Below, one piece after another: positions 24,176-36,217 of a DNA stretch of 64,000 nucleotides (positions are counted from its first letter, which is position 1; each line of letters opens with the position of its first letter). The notes under the pieces were generated by a model, which did no database searches, was not told the origin of the DNA, and worked only from the letters and a program-made list of their open reading frames with translations. The stretch comes from Aldrovandia affinis (lineage: Eukaryota > Chordata > Actinopteri > Notacanthiformes > Halosauridae), in NCBI GenBank assembly GCA_029706075.1, contig JAINUG010000020.1:8365546-8429545 (forward strand). Reading direction: 5' to 3'. The translations under genes and the position numbers were made by a program.

Positions 24176-25052
24176 GGCTACTGCTTTAGCCTAATGTGGA
24201 AACAATGTTTGGAACCGTGCTACTCTTTAAGGGGGGTTGCAACAAGGTGCATGTATCCTCTATCCAAAAGTGTCCTGCACACAGAAAAACAATGCAATAT
24301 TTTCAGACAGAATGTAGAAATGAATGTGCCAAGAGGAGCACTCTTTCTGTCCTGCTGAGTCTGATCTCACTTGGCAGTCTCTCCAACACCTCCTCCTTGG
24401 GAATTAAAATAATTAAAGTGGCCTCGTATGCCAGTTTATCATGCTTCATTAGTTTAGGCTCATCCTTAAACATTGATGAGATATTGTACAAATAAAGGAA
24501 AACAACAAAAAGTTGTTCATTGTAGTTGAACTGTGTGTCCCAGTCGGTTGTTGCTATGTACTGTAGTGTCCCTTGGGGTGGGGTGACACTCAAGGACCTT
24601 TTCAGAGGGCGTAGGCAGTTGAATAATCTGGAGGAAGCAGTATTTCAAACAAAACGACCATTTTATTAAACTAAATACTTTACAAAACATAAAAAGGATG
24701 GGGAATTTGGAGATTACTAGCTAGCTATGTTAATAAATGTAGCCTACCGCATATGTCTGGAATGAAAGCCCCTTTTACCCCGTTGAGAATGATGTGTGAA
24801 TGTGTATCTGTGCCGACAAACCATCATTGTGTGTGAATGGGTTGTGAGTGTGCCCTGTGTGAATCTGTGCTACACACTTTATTCTAATAAAGAAGTGGTA
24901 CTAAAATGGAAAAGCAAAGTCTCATGACTCTGGAGTGTGACGTCCACCACTACAATATATTTCTCGGTCTCTGAAAATGTTCAATAGGTAATGCATATGA
25001 ATGTAAAGCCAGAGGTTGACACACTGGAGGCAATACATAATAAAATGATTTT
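24176..25052. other. Spacer without a recognised feature
   Basis: AT-rich DNA between the Tc1 element and the 8.8-kb array. It has short ORFs on both strands but no motif I can name. Segment tcctctatccaaaag at 24258 recurs within the array at 26606 and 35393, so part of it may be related to the array. Confidence 0.4.
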
Positions 25053-25632
25053 AGTTATGATAATGTTCAAAAACTTGCTCAATGATCATTAGAGGTTATA
25101 TTAAAATAATTAACAATAAAGCAATTGTATTTTTGGTTTATTACTGTATTTTGAATCGTGGAGTTTAGTACTGTAATTATTACTGTAGCCTACCAAATCA
25201 TTTATTTTTGTGCATTATTATGACTGCTTCTACTTTGTGCTGTATTTGACTTGGATTATGTACTATTGCGACCTAGCTACAAACTGTACAGACCTCTACA
25301 ATACTGCAGGCTACAGTATTATTAGCCTACTTACTTTATCAATATGCAATGTATTACTGTAACTTCTACAGTAATGTTTACGTTCCCTGTTTATCCCATT
25401 ACAGATTTGACATTCCGAAGGGCCGAAGCCTATTGTTCTTGCCTGTGTTTTTATTTTTGCGTTATTTTATTTCCTCTCGCCATTTTTCCCTGGTGGACTT
25501 TGGTCTGAATTCGCTCAATGAATGTTTTGGAAGCGTTCTCCCAAAATCACGCCTTTTTTGCCTCCAGGGGTCTACTTGTCAGAACATTATAATTAGGTCG
25601 TCAGCATTTGGAAGTGTAGTATCTAAATTGCG

Positions 25633-25997
25633 GCGGCACGGTGGTGCAGTGGATAGCGCTGTCGCCTCACAGCAAGAAGGTCTCGGGTTCGAATCCAGGC
25701 CGGGGGCCTTTCTGTGCGGAGTTTGCATGTTCTCCCGTGTCCGCGTGGGTTTCCTCTCCGGGTACTCCGGTTTCCTCCCACAGTCCAAAGACATGCACGT
25801 TAGGCTAATTGGAGAGTCTAAATTGCCCGTAGGTATGAGTGTGTGAGTGAATGGTGTATGTAGTGCCCTGCGACCTGGATTGGCGACCTGTCCAGGGTGT
25901 ATTCCTGCCTCTCGCCGAGAACGCATGCTGGGATAGGCTCCAGCACCCCCCCCGCGACCCTGACCAGGAATAAGCGGCTTAGATGATGGATGGATGG
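25633..25997 (+). mobile_element. tRNA-derived SINE present only in copy 1
   Basis: 365 bp with A box tggtgcagtgg, B box gggttcgaatcc, the widespread fish-SINE core (gtttgcatgttctcc, ggtttcctcccacagtccaa) and a (gatg)n tail. The 15-bp target agtatctaaattgcg is perfectly duplicated at 25618-25632 and 25998-26012. The empty site is seen at 34898-34912 (agtatcgaaattgcg) and 47213-47227. Confidence 0.95.
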
Positions 25998-27124
25998 AGT
26001 ATCTAAATTGCGAAGGAACAAGCGATCTCAAATACTCTTCGCTTGGCTAAAAAATAACAGCAGACCACATCCTCCACCTGCAGTTCGAGCTGCTACCATC
26101 TAGTGGTGGCGTTACGGTTCCTTTCAGGGACACGGATCTTTTGACTCAGTTCCGTAAAATGATACGTTCACGGATTCGTTCACCAGTTCCTTCGCTACTA
26201 TCGTTAAGACTCCGCGAATGAGAACGAGAGTTATGCAATGACTGGGTCCGATTCTGTCAGTAAATGTTGTTTAACTGAGTAAATCATTCAATTTAAATTA
26301 CGACAAGCACGGGGAAGATAGGTGGAATCAGGGGGTTGGATGTAGGCTATACATCCCAGAATGGTGTAATTGTAATTTTATGTTATATTATGCATATAAT
26401 ATATCTTCTTTTTTTTTAACAATGCGCTTCTTTTTTTTTGATGTAACGATGCACTTTTTATATAGCCTACGCAAACAGTTTCTGTGAAGATAGACAATAA
26501 AAATATCGAATATAATCTAATCGTACGTAGGCTACGCTTTGGTTACCACGGCCCCCAATGTTCGCCATCCACCAAAATGAGTATTTTCCCTTGATTGTGT
26601 TGTGATCCTCTATCCAAAAGTTTCATTTGCAAAAGCTTTATACTGCGTGTGCATGTGTCACCTATGGTCTAGGCTACTAGATTTGCGACGGAAATAGCCT
26701 ATGTCTCATACGGCTTTTTGGCCACGGCCAAAAAAGTTTTCAGAGCTTAAAAAATGTGTTTTTCCACACGTCACTGGTACATATAAAAGCCCCCGCGATA
26801 CACGTTACAGGGACATGAAACTATACTTGCTTCAAGGAAACATTGGGCTACAACAACTGTTAAGGAATAGTCCGCGGCACATACGGTGTGGTAGCCACGC
26901 CGCTAATGTTGGTCATTTAGCATTTTACACAATTTCTTAACATTCTGCTTTATCCGATGCTAGTAGCTATACGTTTCAAGCTTTGCAAAAAGGTTCAAAA
27001 TATTACTCCCTTTCGATACATAACACGAAACGTGGCAGGTCACATGACCCGGCGACCATTTTGCGTCTGGCGAATGTGAGTTATGCCATGTCTCCTCTAA
27101 TGGTGGCATAACCATCCATCTTGG

Positions 27125-27431
27125 TCGTGGCTAGATAGTAACCCTATTTTCATACAGATCTTGCGCATGCGCGTTGTTAATGCAGCAGTGGATAAAATAG
27201 CTATGGTTACTTGCAGCTACGTTAAGTTCGTCATAGAAATTCGCAAGATGAAATATAATTGTAGTGGAATAATCTTGCGATGACAACAGCAGCAAAATAA
27301 GAAAAATCTACAAAGTGTCATAGAGACCGGAGTTAGGCTAATTGCGGTGTTTCGTAGTGCTAGCGGGTTTAAGGCAGCTGGACGCAAACCTCGCGATAGT
27401 TGGACAAAATAGGGTTACTATCTAGCCACGA
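27125..27431. mobile_element. MITE with 26-bp perfect inverted repeats (copy 1)
   Basis: Arms tcgtggctagatagtaaccc + tatttt (27125-27150) and its exact reverse complement at 27406-27431. The 255-bp interior has no coding potential. It is flanked by an imperfect direct repeat, ggttcaaaatattactccct at about 26991 and ggttcaaaatgttacttcct at about 27449. Superfamily not assigned; no clear target duplication. Confidence 0.75.
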
Positions 27432-28630
27432 TCTTCAATCTTGGCAAACAGGTTCAAAATGTTACTTCCTAGGGACACGTGACATCAAACGTAACGTGTC
27501 GTGTCACATGGTGTGTCGGTCATGTTGCGTGTGGAAAATACGCGCAAATGTGTGAGTCTGCCTTTTCTCCCAGAGCTTTGCTTGTATACACTCCAAACTT
27601 GGCAAACACATTTTAAGTGTAGGCCTAATGTCCTTTTGATTACAGTATTTGGAAAGTTTTTTTTGTTGCACGGGGCTTACACGCCTCCGAGGTTGCCTGC
27701 AGCCTCTAGTTTTTAGTGTTGTGTTTAACCCAGGAATGGAAATGTGAGCTTGTAACATTGTGGAGTTCTCATTACAATAATATAAACATGGCAATGGAAC
27801 TGACTGCAGACAAGACCATTACATTTGAGAAGGGGAATGTATGCAAACATATAGGTGAGATTGCACAACACAGACAACAGTGTTAGGCAGATTCCTTGGA
27901 AAAAGTAATCCGTTACTGTTTACAATTGACAAGATTAAAACTGATTAGTAACATAATCTGCTGGACTACTGTAATCTAATAGGATTACTTTTGGATTACT
28001 TCCAGTTTCCATCATGGTGAGAGGTTCTCGATGACTCGGATCACTTGGCATATAATGCTCACATTTGCTGCTTCTTACATGTTATATCTGGAATCCAAAA
28101 TGTATTTTTCTCCAATAGTCCCAGATGCATCCCAGTATTTTAGGAGATGGATTTCAGACCACCCCATCCCAAATACACTCCTTTCTTCAGAGGTCAGCCC
28201 CGCCATTTGTGTCTAGCCTTGTCTGATTGCCAATCCCTGCTCATGACTACTAGCTAGCTAGCTAAGATAGCTAATTTAGGTTATTATAATATGGTGTATT
28301 TTTGGGAGCCTAAATAAGCATTTGAAGATCAGAAAGGCTCACAACAACATATAGCTGACATTAGTCAACTAACTGAACCAGTAGCTGGTAGCTATAATGT
28401 TAGCTGGCTAGCTAAATTGACATACCTCCAAGTGTTTCCTCAGATTTGAAGTAGAATCTTTGGATGTGGACATGACATTCACTTTCGGCTTGCAAAGACT
28501 ACACTGAGCAGTGATGTTCTTCCCTTGTACCTGCTAATGGTTAAATGATGCCATATCCAGTGGCTGCCTTGTCCATTTTGTCAGAAAGATGAACACTCAC
28601 CACCTGGCACGGTGGTATACCCACCTCTGT

Positions 28631-30735
28631 ACAATGCTATGAGATGTTTTGAAAAGACGAGGCTTAACACAGTGCAGGATGCACAATCATCTCTAGACAG
28701 TGGGTAAAATAACTTGCCCAGATGGGCTGAATGGGCTGTTCTCATCACATTCTTATAGTCCTACCTACACACACGCCCACGTGCACACACACATACACCA
28801 TTTCTGGGGGGTTGTTGACATGTTCATATTACTGTGAAAACAGAGTTTTAAAGGGCTGACTGCGTTCATGAGAGTGTTCATTTACACAATCTAATATTAG
28901 TCAAATTATGAAACTTTACCAATACATTATTTATGACTTTTAATTGAAGAAATGCTGTAATAAGCTTATCACAATTTGTCAATTTGCCAACATAACAAAT
29001 GTTTATGTGTTATGTTGGCACAGATGAGTAGAGTTGTACACTGTAGCAGGATGTTGGACAAATGGCCCTTTTCTGATCAAGTAAGTTTCAGCCACATTAG
29101 GTATGTGCAGCACAGCCTAATTGCAATCAACCAATATAAGGCAATGTACAGGACATATGGCTGAGATGGAAAAAAATGATTTCATGCATTCTGGGTGTCT
29201 TTGAGTTTATGCTTTATTGTGTACAGTTTATATACATAATTATCAAAGTCTTCAAATAAGGTCCTTGGACAGGAATGTAAGCCCTTATTATAATATTGTT
29301 TGGGAAAATCAGATTCGGCTTACATGGGTTTAGGCCGCCTTTTTTCAGTAATGTAACCTGCTGTCTGTGTGGGAACTGCCTGTTTTCTCAGTCGAGTGGG
29401 GTGTTCTGGCACTTCTTCACCACAAGAGGGAGATCGAATCAAATTAAGATATAGCTATACTTAATTACCAATGGCTGGCAAAAAATTCACAGTTATGGAT
29501 TCTGTGCTGAAGAAGTAGTTTTATTATATCTATATAAACATATCTATATAATGATATTTTATTTTTACACCTATGAAATCCAAAAATATTAGTCACTCCT
29601 CAGTTTTAATTTTAATACAGTCAATACAAGAATAATATTTTGTATGTATAATTTTAATTGTACAAGGTGAATTCTGAATATACAAATGGATATAATATAC
29701 AAAATAATATACTGTATTACATTAACGTATGTGTGCTGGGATACAAGTAACATGAAATTGCACTAATTGTAACAAATACAACAAATCTCTTTTGTTCTGG
29801 AATCACTTTTTCCAAAATAAAAATAATATGGGTATATTGAGATTTCCATATTTTAAATAATAAATCAATAATTACACTGCATTTGTACAGTTGCTCAACA
29901 AATTTCATTGAATTATTTGAGGATGCTATGAGATGTTTTGAAAAGATGAGGCTTAACACAAAGCAGGATGCAGGATCATCTCTAGACAGTGGGTAAAAGG
30001 ACTAGCCCAGATGAGCTGAATGGCTGTTTTCATCACATTCCTATAGTCCTACCTACACACATGCCAATGTGCACACACACATACACTCTTTCTCTATCAC
30101 ATTCTTATAGTCCTACCTACACACACGCCCACGTGCTCACACACATACACTCTTTCTCTATCGGGTACAAAGAAAAAAGAAACAGAATTTAAGTGGAAGC
30201 ACCAAGAATGGTACTTGTAAAACATATCTGCTTAAGATTTACAAGGAGGCATATTATTCAAAGCATATCTTACTGGAGGCAGACAGACAGACACACAGTA
30301 GGTTCACCCAGTACAGTGCATGCTTTTATTCTGTAAATTATGAAATTATTATTAAATATAGTTTCGTAGATGAGGGCCATTTCTGGGGGGTTGTTGACAT
30401 GTTTATATTACTGTTAAAACAGAGTTTTAAAGGGCTGACTGCATTCACGAGAGTCTGTTCATTTACACAATCTAATATTTGTAAAATTATGAAACTTTAC
30501 CATACATTATTTATGACTCTTAATTTAAAAAATGCTGTAATAAGCTTATCGCAATTTGTCAATTCGCCAACATAACAAATGTTTATGTGTTATGTTGGCA
30601 CATATAAGTACCGTTGTACACTGTAGCAGGATGTTGGACAAATGGCCCTTTTCTGATCAAGTAAGTTTCAGCCACATTAGGTATGTGCAGCACAGCCTAA
30701 TTGCAATCAACCAATATAAGGCAATGTACATAGAC
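28631..30735 (+). repeat. Internal direct repeat within the 8.8-kb unit (copy 1)
   Basis: 28631-29158 (gctatgagatgttttgaaaa ... aatgtacaggaca) recurs, with small changes and about 290 bp of extra sequence containing CA-rich and tacctacacaca duplicated motifs, at 29925-30735. Between them lies AT-rich DNA without features. The equivalent in copy 2 is 37444-39540. Confidence 0.88.
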
Positions 30736-30877
30736 TAAAATCACAAAACGGCACTGACAATGGCCTAGATCCGAATCATGTTTGTTTTGAGGTGAGAATT
30801 GTAGTCATGCATTTTTTTATTTTTATGAATGTTTACTTTTGTGTTGTGCAAGCCTTTCCCTTCAGAAGTGTTATTGA

Positions 30878-31593
30878 TGTTACGGTCACGACCGCAACCT
30901 TGTTATTTTTTATGTTTCCTCGCGTTTTCCCTCCCCTTTTCCTTGTGTCCCTGTTCTCCCTGTCAGTTTCGTGTTTGTGTGTGTGATGTGGGCGCGGCTT
31001 CCCTCCTCGGCATTCTCCGGCTCCCTCCTGATTTCCTGGATCCACTACACCTGCGCTGTCTACTCACCTGCCATCAATTAACATCAGCCCTGCAGTGTAT
31101 ATCTACCCCGGTTTCTCATTCATTCATCGTCAGATCGTTGTCTCTACTTCAGTGGTAGCTATTAGACTCTTGACCTCTTCCTGATCGTGATTTCACCTCC
31201 GTGTTTATTTCTTCGTGAGTTTTATGTATTTCGTTTATTTCCTCGTGTTTAGGTTTACTTCTCGCCTGCCTGTTTTGTTCGTCTATTCGTTTGTCATCCT
31301 GCCTGCCTGCCCACGGACCTGCCAGCTTGTTTCTCCACTACCCGCCCTCCTGCCTGTTCCATCAGCCTTCTTCATCTACCATCATCATCGGCTACCTACC
31401 CTCTCTGCTTGCCTGTCCACGGACCAGCCAACCCGCATCTCTGCTTGTCCGCTGTCCTGCCTGACTGCCCACTTGGTCTGCCCTCATCATCGCTTCCCCT
31501 ACCCCAGTCTCTGTAAATAATACATACCCTATTTCACCTTATCCTCTGTGTCAGTGTCTGTGTTTGGGTCCAGCCTGTGTATCAGTTGTAACA
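30878..31593 (+). mobile_element. Solo LTR, Gypsy-like (copy 1)
   Basis: 716 bp, begins TGTTACGGTCACGACC and ends GTATCAGTTGTAACA (TG...CA with imperfect TGTTAC/GTAACA inverted ends), C/T-rich interior. Flanks attga (left) and gttga (right) are compatible with a decayed 5-bp target duplication. No internal retroviral-type coding region lies on either side, so it is a solo LTR. Confidence 0.75.
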
Positions 31594-31984
31594 GTTGACA
31601 TAGTCATTTGTCTTAATTTTTGCACCCCACATTATCCAAATGTAGGCTAGCTGCTAACTGTTTTTGGTTTGAGGAGTTCCCCCATTTTGTTGACTGTAAA
31701 ATCACAGCCAAGTGAAAACAGATTAGAAGGAGGAACTGAGCGAGAGATCCACTGATCAAGAATTTGTTAGAGCGCAGTGAGAGATAATAAAAATCTAAGT
31801 AAAATTGATACAAATATGACATTAATAGGCACCATATCAGTGATGTAAGTGAATGATTTGGAACTATTCAGAGTTTCCCATCACTGACATGTAGAGTGCT
31901 GGTTGCTAGTGGGGCTGGGGGCTGGAATGCATTCTGCCTCTGTCATGTTTCTGTAAGAGGGTAGGGCAGTGATTATCCTTATAA

Positions 31985-32625
31985 ACCATATCAGAATCAG
32001 AATCAGATTTATTATCGCCAAGTACGTTTACACATACAAGGAATTTAACTTGGTAAGTTGGTACAGTGCAAATTGTCGATAGACAAAACAATAAACAATA
32101 AGGTGGCATCCAGGGCAATATTCAAACACAAACCCCTAGACAATAAGCATCCAAGTAATACAAATTAGAAGTTAAACGATGGGGGTGGCTGGGTCGCGAG
32201 GGTTCAGCCAAGATCTCTTCAGCCCGCCTTCTGGTCCAGGAGGCTTACAGCTCCTGAAGGGAAGGCAGGTTGCAGCCGATTTTTTCTTTTTTTTTTCTGC
32301 AGACCGGATGATCTGATGCAGCCTGTGTTTGTCCTTGGCAGTAGAGGCAGCGAACCCAATGGTGATGGAGGATGTGAGAATGGACTCGATGATGGCCTTG
32401 TAAAACTGCACCATTACTTTCTGTGGCAGGTTGAATGATGGTATTAAAGGTGGAGTAAAAATCCACAAACAGGATCCTGGCGTATGTTCCGGGGCAGTCC
32501 AAGTGTTCGAATAAAAAGTGCAGGGCTATATTGACCTCATCATCTACAAACCTTTTGTATCTGTAGGCAAACTGTAGTGGGTCTGAAACGGGGTCGGTGA
32601 TGGTCTGGAGGTGCATTAACATAAG
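31985..32625 (-). pseudogene. Truncated CR1/L2-type LINE fragment (copy 1)
   Basis: The 3' UTR start tcagaatcagatttattatc at 31990 faces a minus-strand reverse-transcriptase piece with [20 protein letters not shown] and ARILFVDFYSTFNTIIQ (32560-32420). These match the same RT region of the LINE at 60389-60862 ([17 protein letters not shown]). 5' truncated and frameshifted. Confidence 0.8.
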
Positions 32626-32775
32626 GGGCCCTATTTTGGTGAATTAGGACGGTGTCGGTAACGCAGAAGCAAAGCGAAGATGGTGGCGCTTTAGGGCGTG
32701 TCTAACCCAATTTCGGTAATTAAGTGATTTAGGACGATAGTGCACCTCCGGCGCAGTTGTAAAAGAGGTTGGATT

Positions 32776-33082
32776 CATAGGCGCCGATCCCGTGGGTGCT
32801 CCGGGGCCCGAGCACCCACGGAGAAGGCCGAGCACCCACGGGGAAAATTATGCACTTGACATCTGTATAAAGAGGCCAAATTTACATTGATTTGATAGCA
32901 AACTCCACCTAGCATACGCTGCGCGGCATAGCCCACGTTGCAAAACATGTTAATCCATACATTGATGCAGAAAAGGCACAAATTGGTGCATAAAAATTTG
33001 AATGCAGGAATTGAAATGTTTGACGCTCAAAATGTCCTGGGTATTGAGCACCCACGGGCAGAAACATAAATCGGCGCCCCTG
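32776..33082. mobile_element. hAT-type MITE with 8-bp target duplication (copy 1)
   Basis: 307 bp with ends CATAGGCGCCGATC and, reverse complemented, CAGGGGCGCCGATT. Inner inverted motif gtgggtgctc / gagcacccac. Perfect 8-bp duplication gttggatt at 32768-32775 and 33083-33090. Confidence 0.88.
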
Positions 33083-33993
33083 GTTGGATTAACTTTAAAA
33101 AAATACATGTGGGTGTGGTGGGGGTTTGGTTTCATAATGGCCAATCAGAACACCTATTTTCTATCCCTTTAAATACCAGTGCGCTAACGCTATAGCAAAT
33201 TGGCAAATTCCTCACATGGATGACAGTTTTGCACGCTGCGCCAGGAGCGCTTCTCAAGCGAATCAGAGGGGGAAAACAAGACGCACATTAATTGGTTATT
33301 TTCATGATTTGAGTTTATATTATGAGACCTACATTGTTGAAAGAAAGTGTTTTATTTTACTATCTCTTTTTTTCCTTATTTGTAGGCTTTCCAACATAAA
33401 ATCGCCTTCGGTGTCCAATTATGTACTCCCTTTCACATAAGAAAAACAATGCGCATACAAACATATATTTATTTAACAGGTGTATCTTGCTGAACGGTAG
33501 CGATGGGTGGCCTGCTGGCTTCAGTCTTTCATGTCCGTGCATTGAATAACCACAAGTTGTGGTGAAATAGTTTTTAGCTTAATTGATTACGCTTGCAAGT
33601 TACCCATGGATTGGACGATTTGCTTCAACGTGGGGAAAATGAACAATATTCACAAAACATTCTCATGATTTCAGATAATGTGCACATCAATAAAGTCACC
33701 AAATTGCACAGAGCGCCAGCGCCCGACTGTTTTCATTGTCACACCCCTGTCACACGCCTGGGGAAGGCGTGGACAATAAATCGGGCGCGAGACAGATTCG
33801 GCGCAGTCACACCGGATTAAAATGTCTCAATGTTCTATTGCCGGGCGGCTCGGTCCAAGCAATGAGATCCGGTCCCTCATCAAGGTTAAGTTGTGTAGCC
33901 TGGATAGGGTCGGGGAGCGAAGCTGCGCCGTCGTCGGGCCAGGAGTCCCAGTTGGTACCAGTAAGGCGGTTGGAGTATACGTCGGTATGTAAG

Positions 33994-33996
33994 GAA

Positions 33997-34032
<36 letters not shown>

Positions 34033-34049
34033 AGAAGAGAGAAGAGAGA
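33994..34049. repeat. (GA)n microsatellite (copy 1)
   Basis: GA tract changing to gaagagagaagaga. Length and pattern differ from the equivalent at 42794-42853, as expected for slippage. The flanks 33091-33990 have no other feature I recognise. Confidence 0.92.
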
Positions 34050-34894
34050 GACTTTATGCAGTGCCTTCTGATTACGAAATGGAGTGGCTGCAGCTGTCTC
34101 CCTGGTTCAGCACCGGACAGCTGCCACGCTGTGGATTGTTGGTTCCTTTTCCGTCGCGTCTTCTGGGGAGTTGTCCGTGGTACCGGAGTTCCGCCGGCTC
34201 CCGTGCCACACCGCCTATTGCGCTGGCCAACCCATAGCCATTATTTTTTCAAAGTATTTCAGTTATGATAATGTTCAAGAACTTGCTCAATGATCATTAG
34301 AGGTTATATTAAAATAATTAACAATAAAGCAATTGTATTTTTGGTTTATTACTATATTTTGAATCGTGGGGTTTAGTACTGTAATTATTACTGTACCAAA
34401 TCATTTATTTCTGTGTATTATTATTGCTGCTTCTACTTTGTGCTGTATTTGACTTGCATTATGTACTATTGCGACCTCTACAAACTGTACAGACCTCTAC
34501 TATACTGTAGACTACAGTGTTATTAGCCTATTTACTTTATCAATACGCAGTGTATTACTGTAACTTCTACAGTAATGTTTATGTTCCCTGTTTATCCCAT
34601 TACAGATTTGACATTCCGAAGGGCGGAAGCCTATTGTTCTTGCCTGTGTTTTTATTTTCGCGGTATTTTATTTCGTCTCGCCCTTTTTTCGGGGATGGAC
34701 TTCTATAGGCTATTCGCAATTCACTCCATCAAAACCAAATTCGTAAGTTATGTCACGTTTGGTCTGAACTCACTGATGGAACGTTTTGAAAACGTTCGCC
34801 CCAAATCACGCCTTTTTTGCACCATTTTAGGCGAAACAAGCTTCCCGGGGTCAACTTGTCAGAACATTACAATTAGGTCGTCAGCATTTGGAAG

Positions 34895-35090
34895 TGTAGT
34901 ATCGAAATTGCGAAGGAACAAGCGATCTCAAATACTCTGCGCTTGGCTCAAAAAATAACAGCAGACCCCTCCCACATCCTCCACCCAGAGTTCGAGCTGC
35001 TACCATCGGGAAGGCGGTTAAGACTCCCACAGTGCAAGCTGAACAGGCTGAAGAACTCGTTCGTCCCGCACTCCGTCAGCCTTGTTAACA
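34895..35090 (+). pseudogene. C-terminal tail of a LINE reverse transcriptase (copy 2)
   Basis: One + frame reads RRLRLPQCKLNRLKNSF, the type of C-terminus (basic 'R-Q/R-C-K-x-N-R-x-KNSF') seen at the end of CR1/L2-type LINE ORFs. Preceded by ELLPSG. The same piece is at 47210-47400. In copy 1 the end of this segment is replaced by other sequence from about 26100. Confidence 0.55.
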
Positions 35091-35910
35091 AGCACGGGGG
35101 AAGATAGGTGGAATCAGGGGGTTGGATGTAGGCTATACATCCCAGGATCGTGTAATTGTAATTTTATGTTATGTTATGTATATAATGTATATCTTCTTTC
35201 TTTTTAACAGTGCGCTTCTTTTTTTTGGTAACGATGCACTTTTTATATAGCCTACGCAAACAGTTTCTGTGAAGATAGACAATAAAAAATATCGAATATA
35301 ATCTAATCGTACGTAGGCTACGCTTTGGTTACCACGGCCCCCAATGTTCGCCATCCACCAAAATGAGTATTTCCCCTTGATTGTGTTGTGATCCTCTATC
35401 CAAAAGTTTCATTTGCAAAAGCTTTATACTGCGTGTGCATGTGTCACCTATGGTCTAGGCTACTAGATTTGCGACGGAATAGTAGCCTATGTCTCATACG
35501 GCTTTTTGGCCACGGCCAAAAGTTTTCAGAGCTTAAAAAAATGTGTTTTTCCACACGTCACTGGTACATAAAAGCCCCCCGCGATACACGTTACAGGGAC
35601 ATGAAACTATACTTGCTTCAAGGAAACATTGGGCTACAACAACTGTTAAGGAATAGTCCGCGGCACATACGGTGTGGTAGCCACGCCGCTAATGTTGGTC
35701 ATTTAGCATTTTACACAATTTCTTAACATTCTGCTTTATCCGATGCTAGTAGCTATACGTTTCAAGCTTTGCAAAAAGGTTCAAAATATTACTCCCTTTC
35801 GATACATAACACGAAACGTGGCAGGTCACATGACCCGGCGACCATTTTGCGTCTGGCGAATGTGAGTTATGCCATGTCTCCTCTAATGGTGGCATAACCA
35901 TCCATCTTGG

Positions 35911-36217
35911 TCGTGGCTAGATAGTAACCCTATTTTCATACAGATCTTGCGCATGCGCGTTGTTAATGCAGCAGTGGATAAAATAGCTATGGTTACTTGC
36001 AGCTACGTTAAGTTCGTCATAGAAATTCGCAAGATGAAATATAATTGTAGTGGAATAATCTTGCGATGACAACAGCAGCAAAATAAGAAAAATCTACAAA
36101 GTGTCATAGAGACCGGAGTTAGGCTAATTGCGGTGTTTCGTAGTGCTAGCGGGTTTAAGGCAGCTGGACGCAAACCTCGCGATAGTTGGACAAAATAGGG
36201 TTACTATCTAGCCACGA
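35911..36217. mobile_element. MITE with 26-bp inverted repeats (copy 2)
   Basis: Equivalent of the element at 27125-27431; arms 35911-35936 and 36192-36217 are again perfect. Confidence 0.75.

Larger units (their letters stand above)
25053..34260 (+). repeat. 8.8-kb tandem unit, copy 1 (9.2 kb with inserted SINE)
   Basis: Begins agttatgataatgttcaaaa. Nearly every segment recurs in order in copy 2: for example 27501/36287, 28976/37783, 30556/39363, 32644/41431, 34517/43319. Copy 1 differs by the SINE at 25633, by about 190 bp of different sequence at about 26100-26300 (copies 2 and 3 share another version), and by small indels such as absence of a 22-bp tatttcccaccctgcaggca segment present at 36667. 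Contents: LTR, MITEs, LINE fragments and short non-conserved ORFs; no host gene. Stretches 26013-27100 and 27440-28600 hold nothing else I can name. Confidence 0.95.

Noticed and set aside
28976-29164. 62-codon ORF repeated four times in the array region
   Set aside because: Short, no known motif, and one version ends differently (30556-30738); it is explained by the internal direct repeat.
30829-31158. 109-codon ORF conserved between unit copies 1 and 2
   Set aside because: It lies across the solo LTR; identity between copies reflects the recent tandem duplication and not selection.
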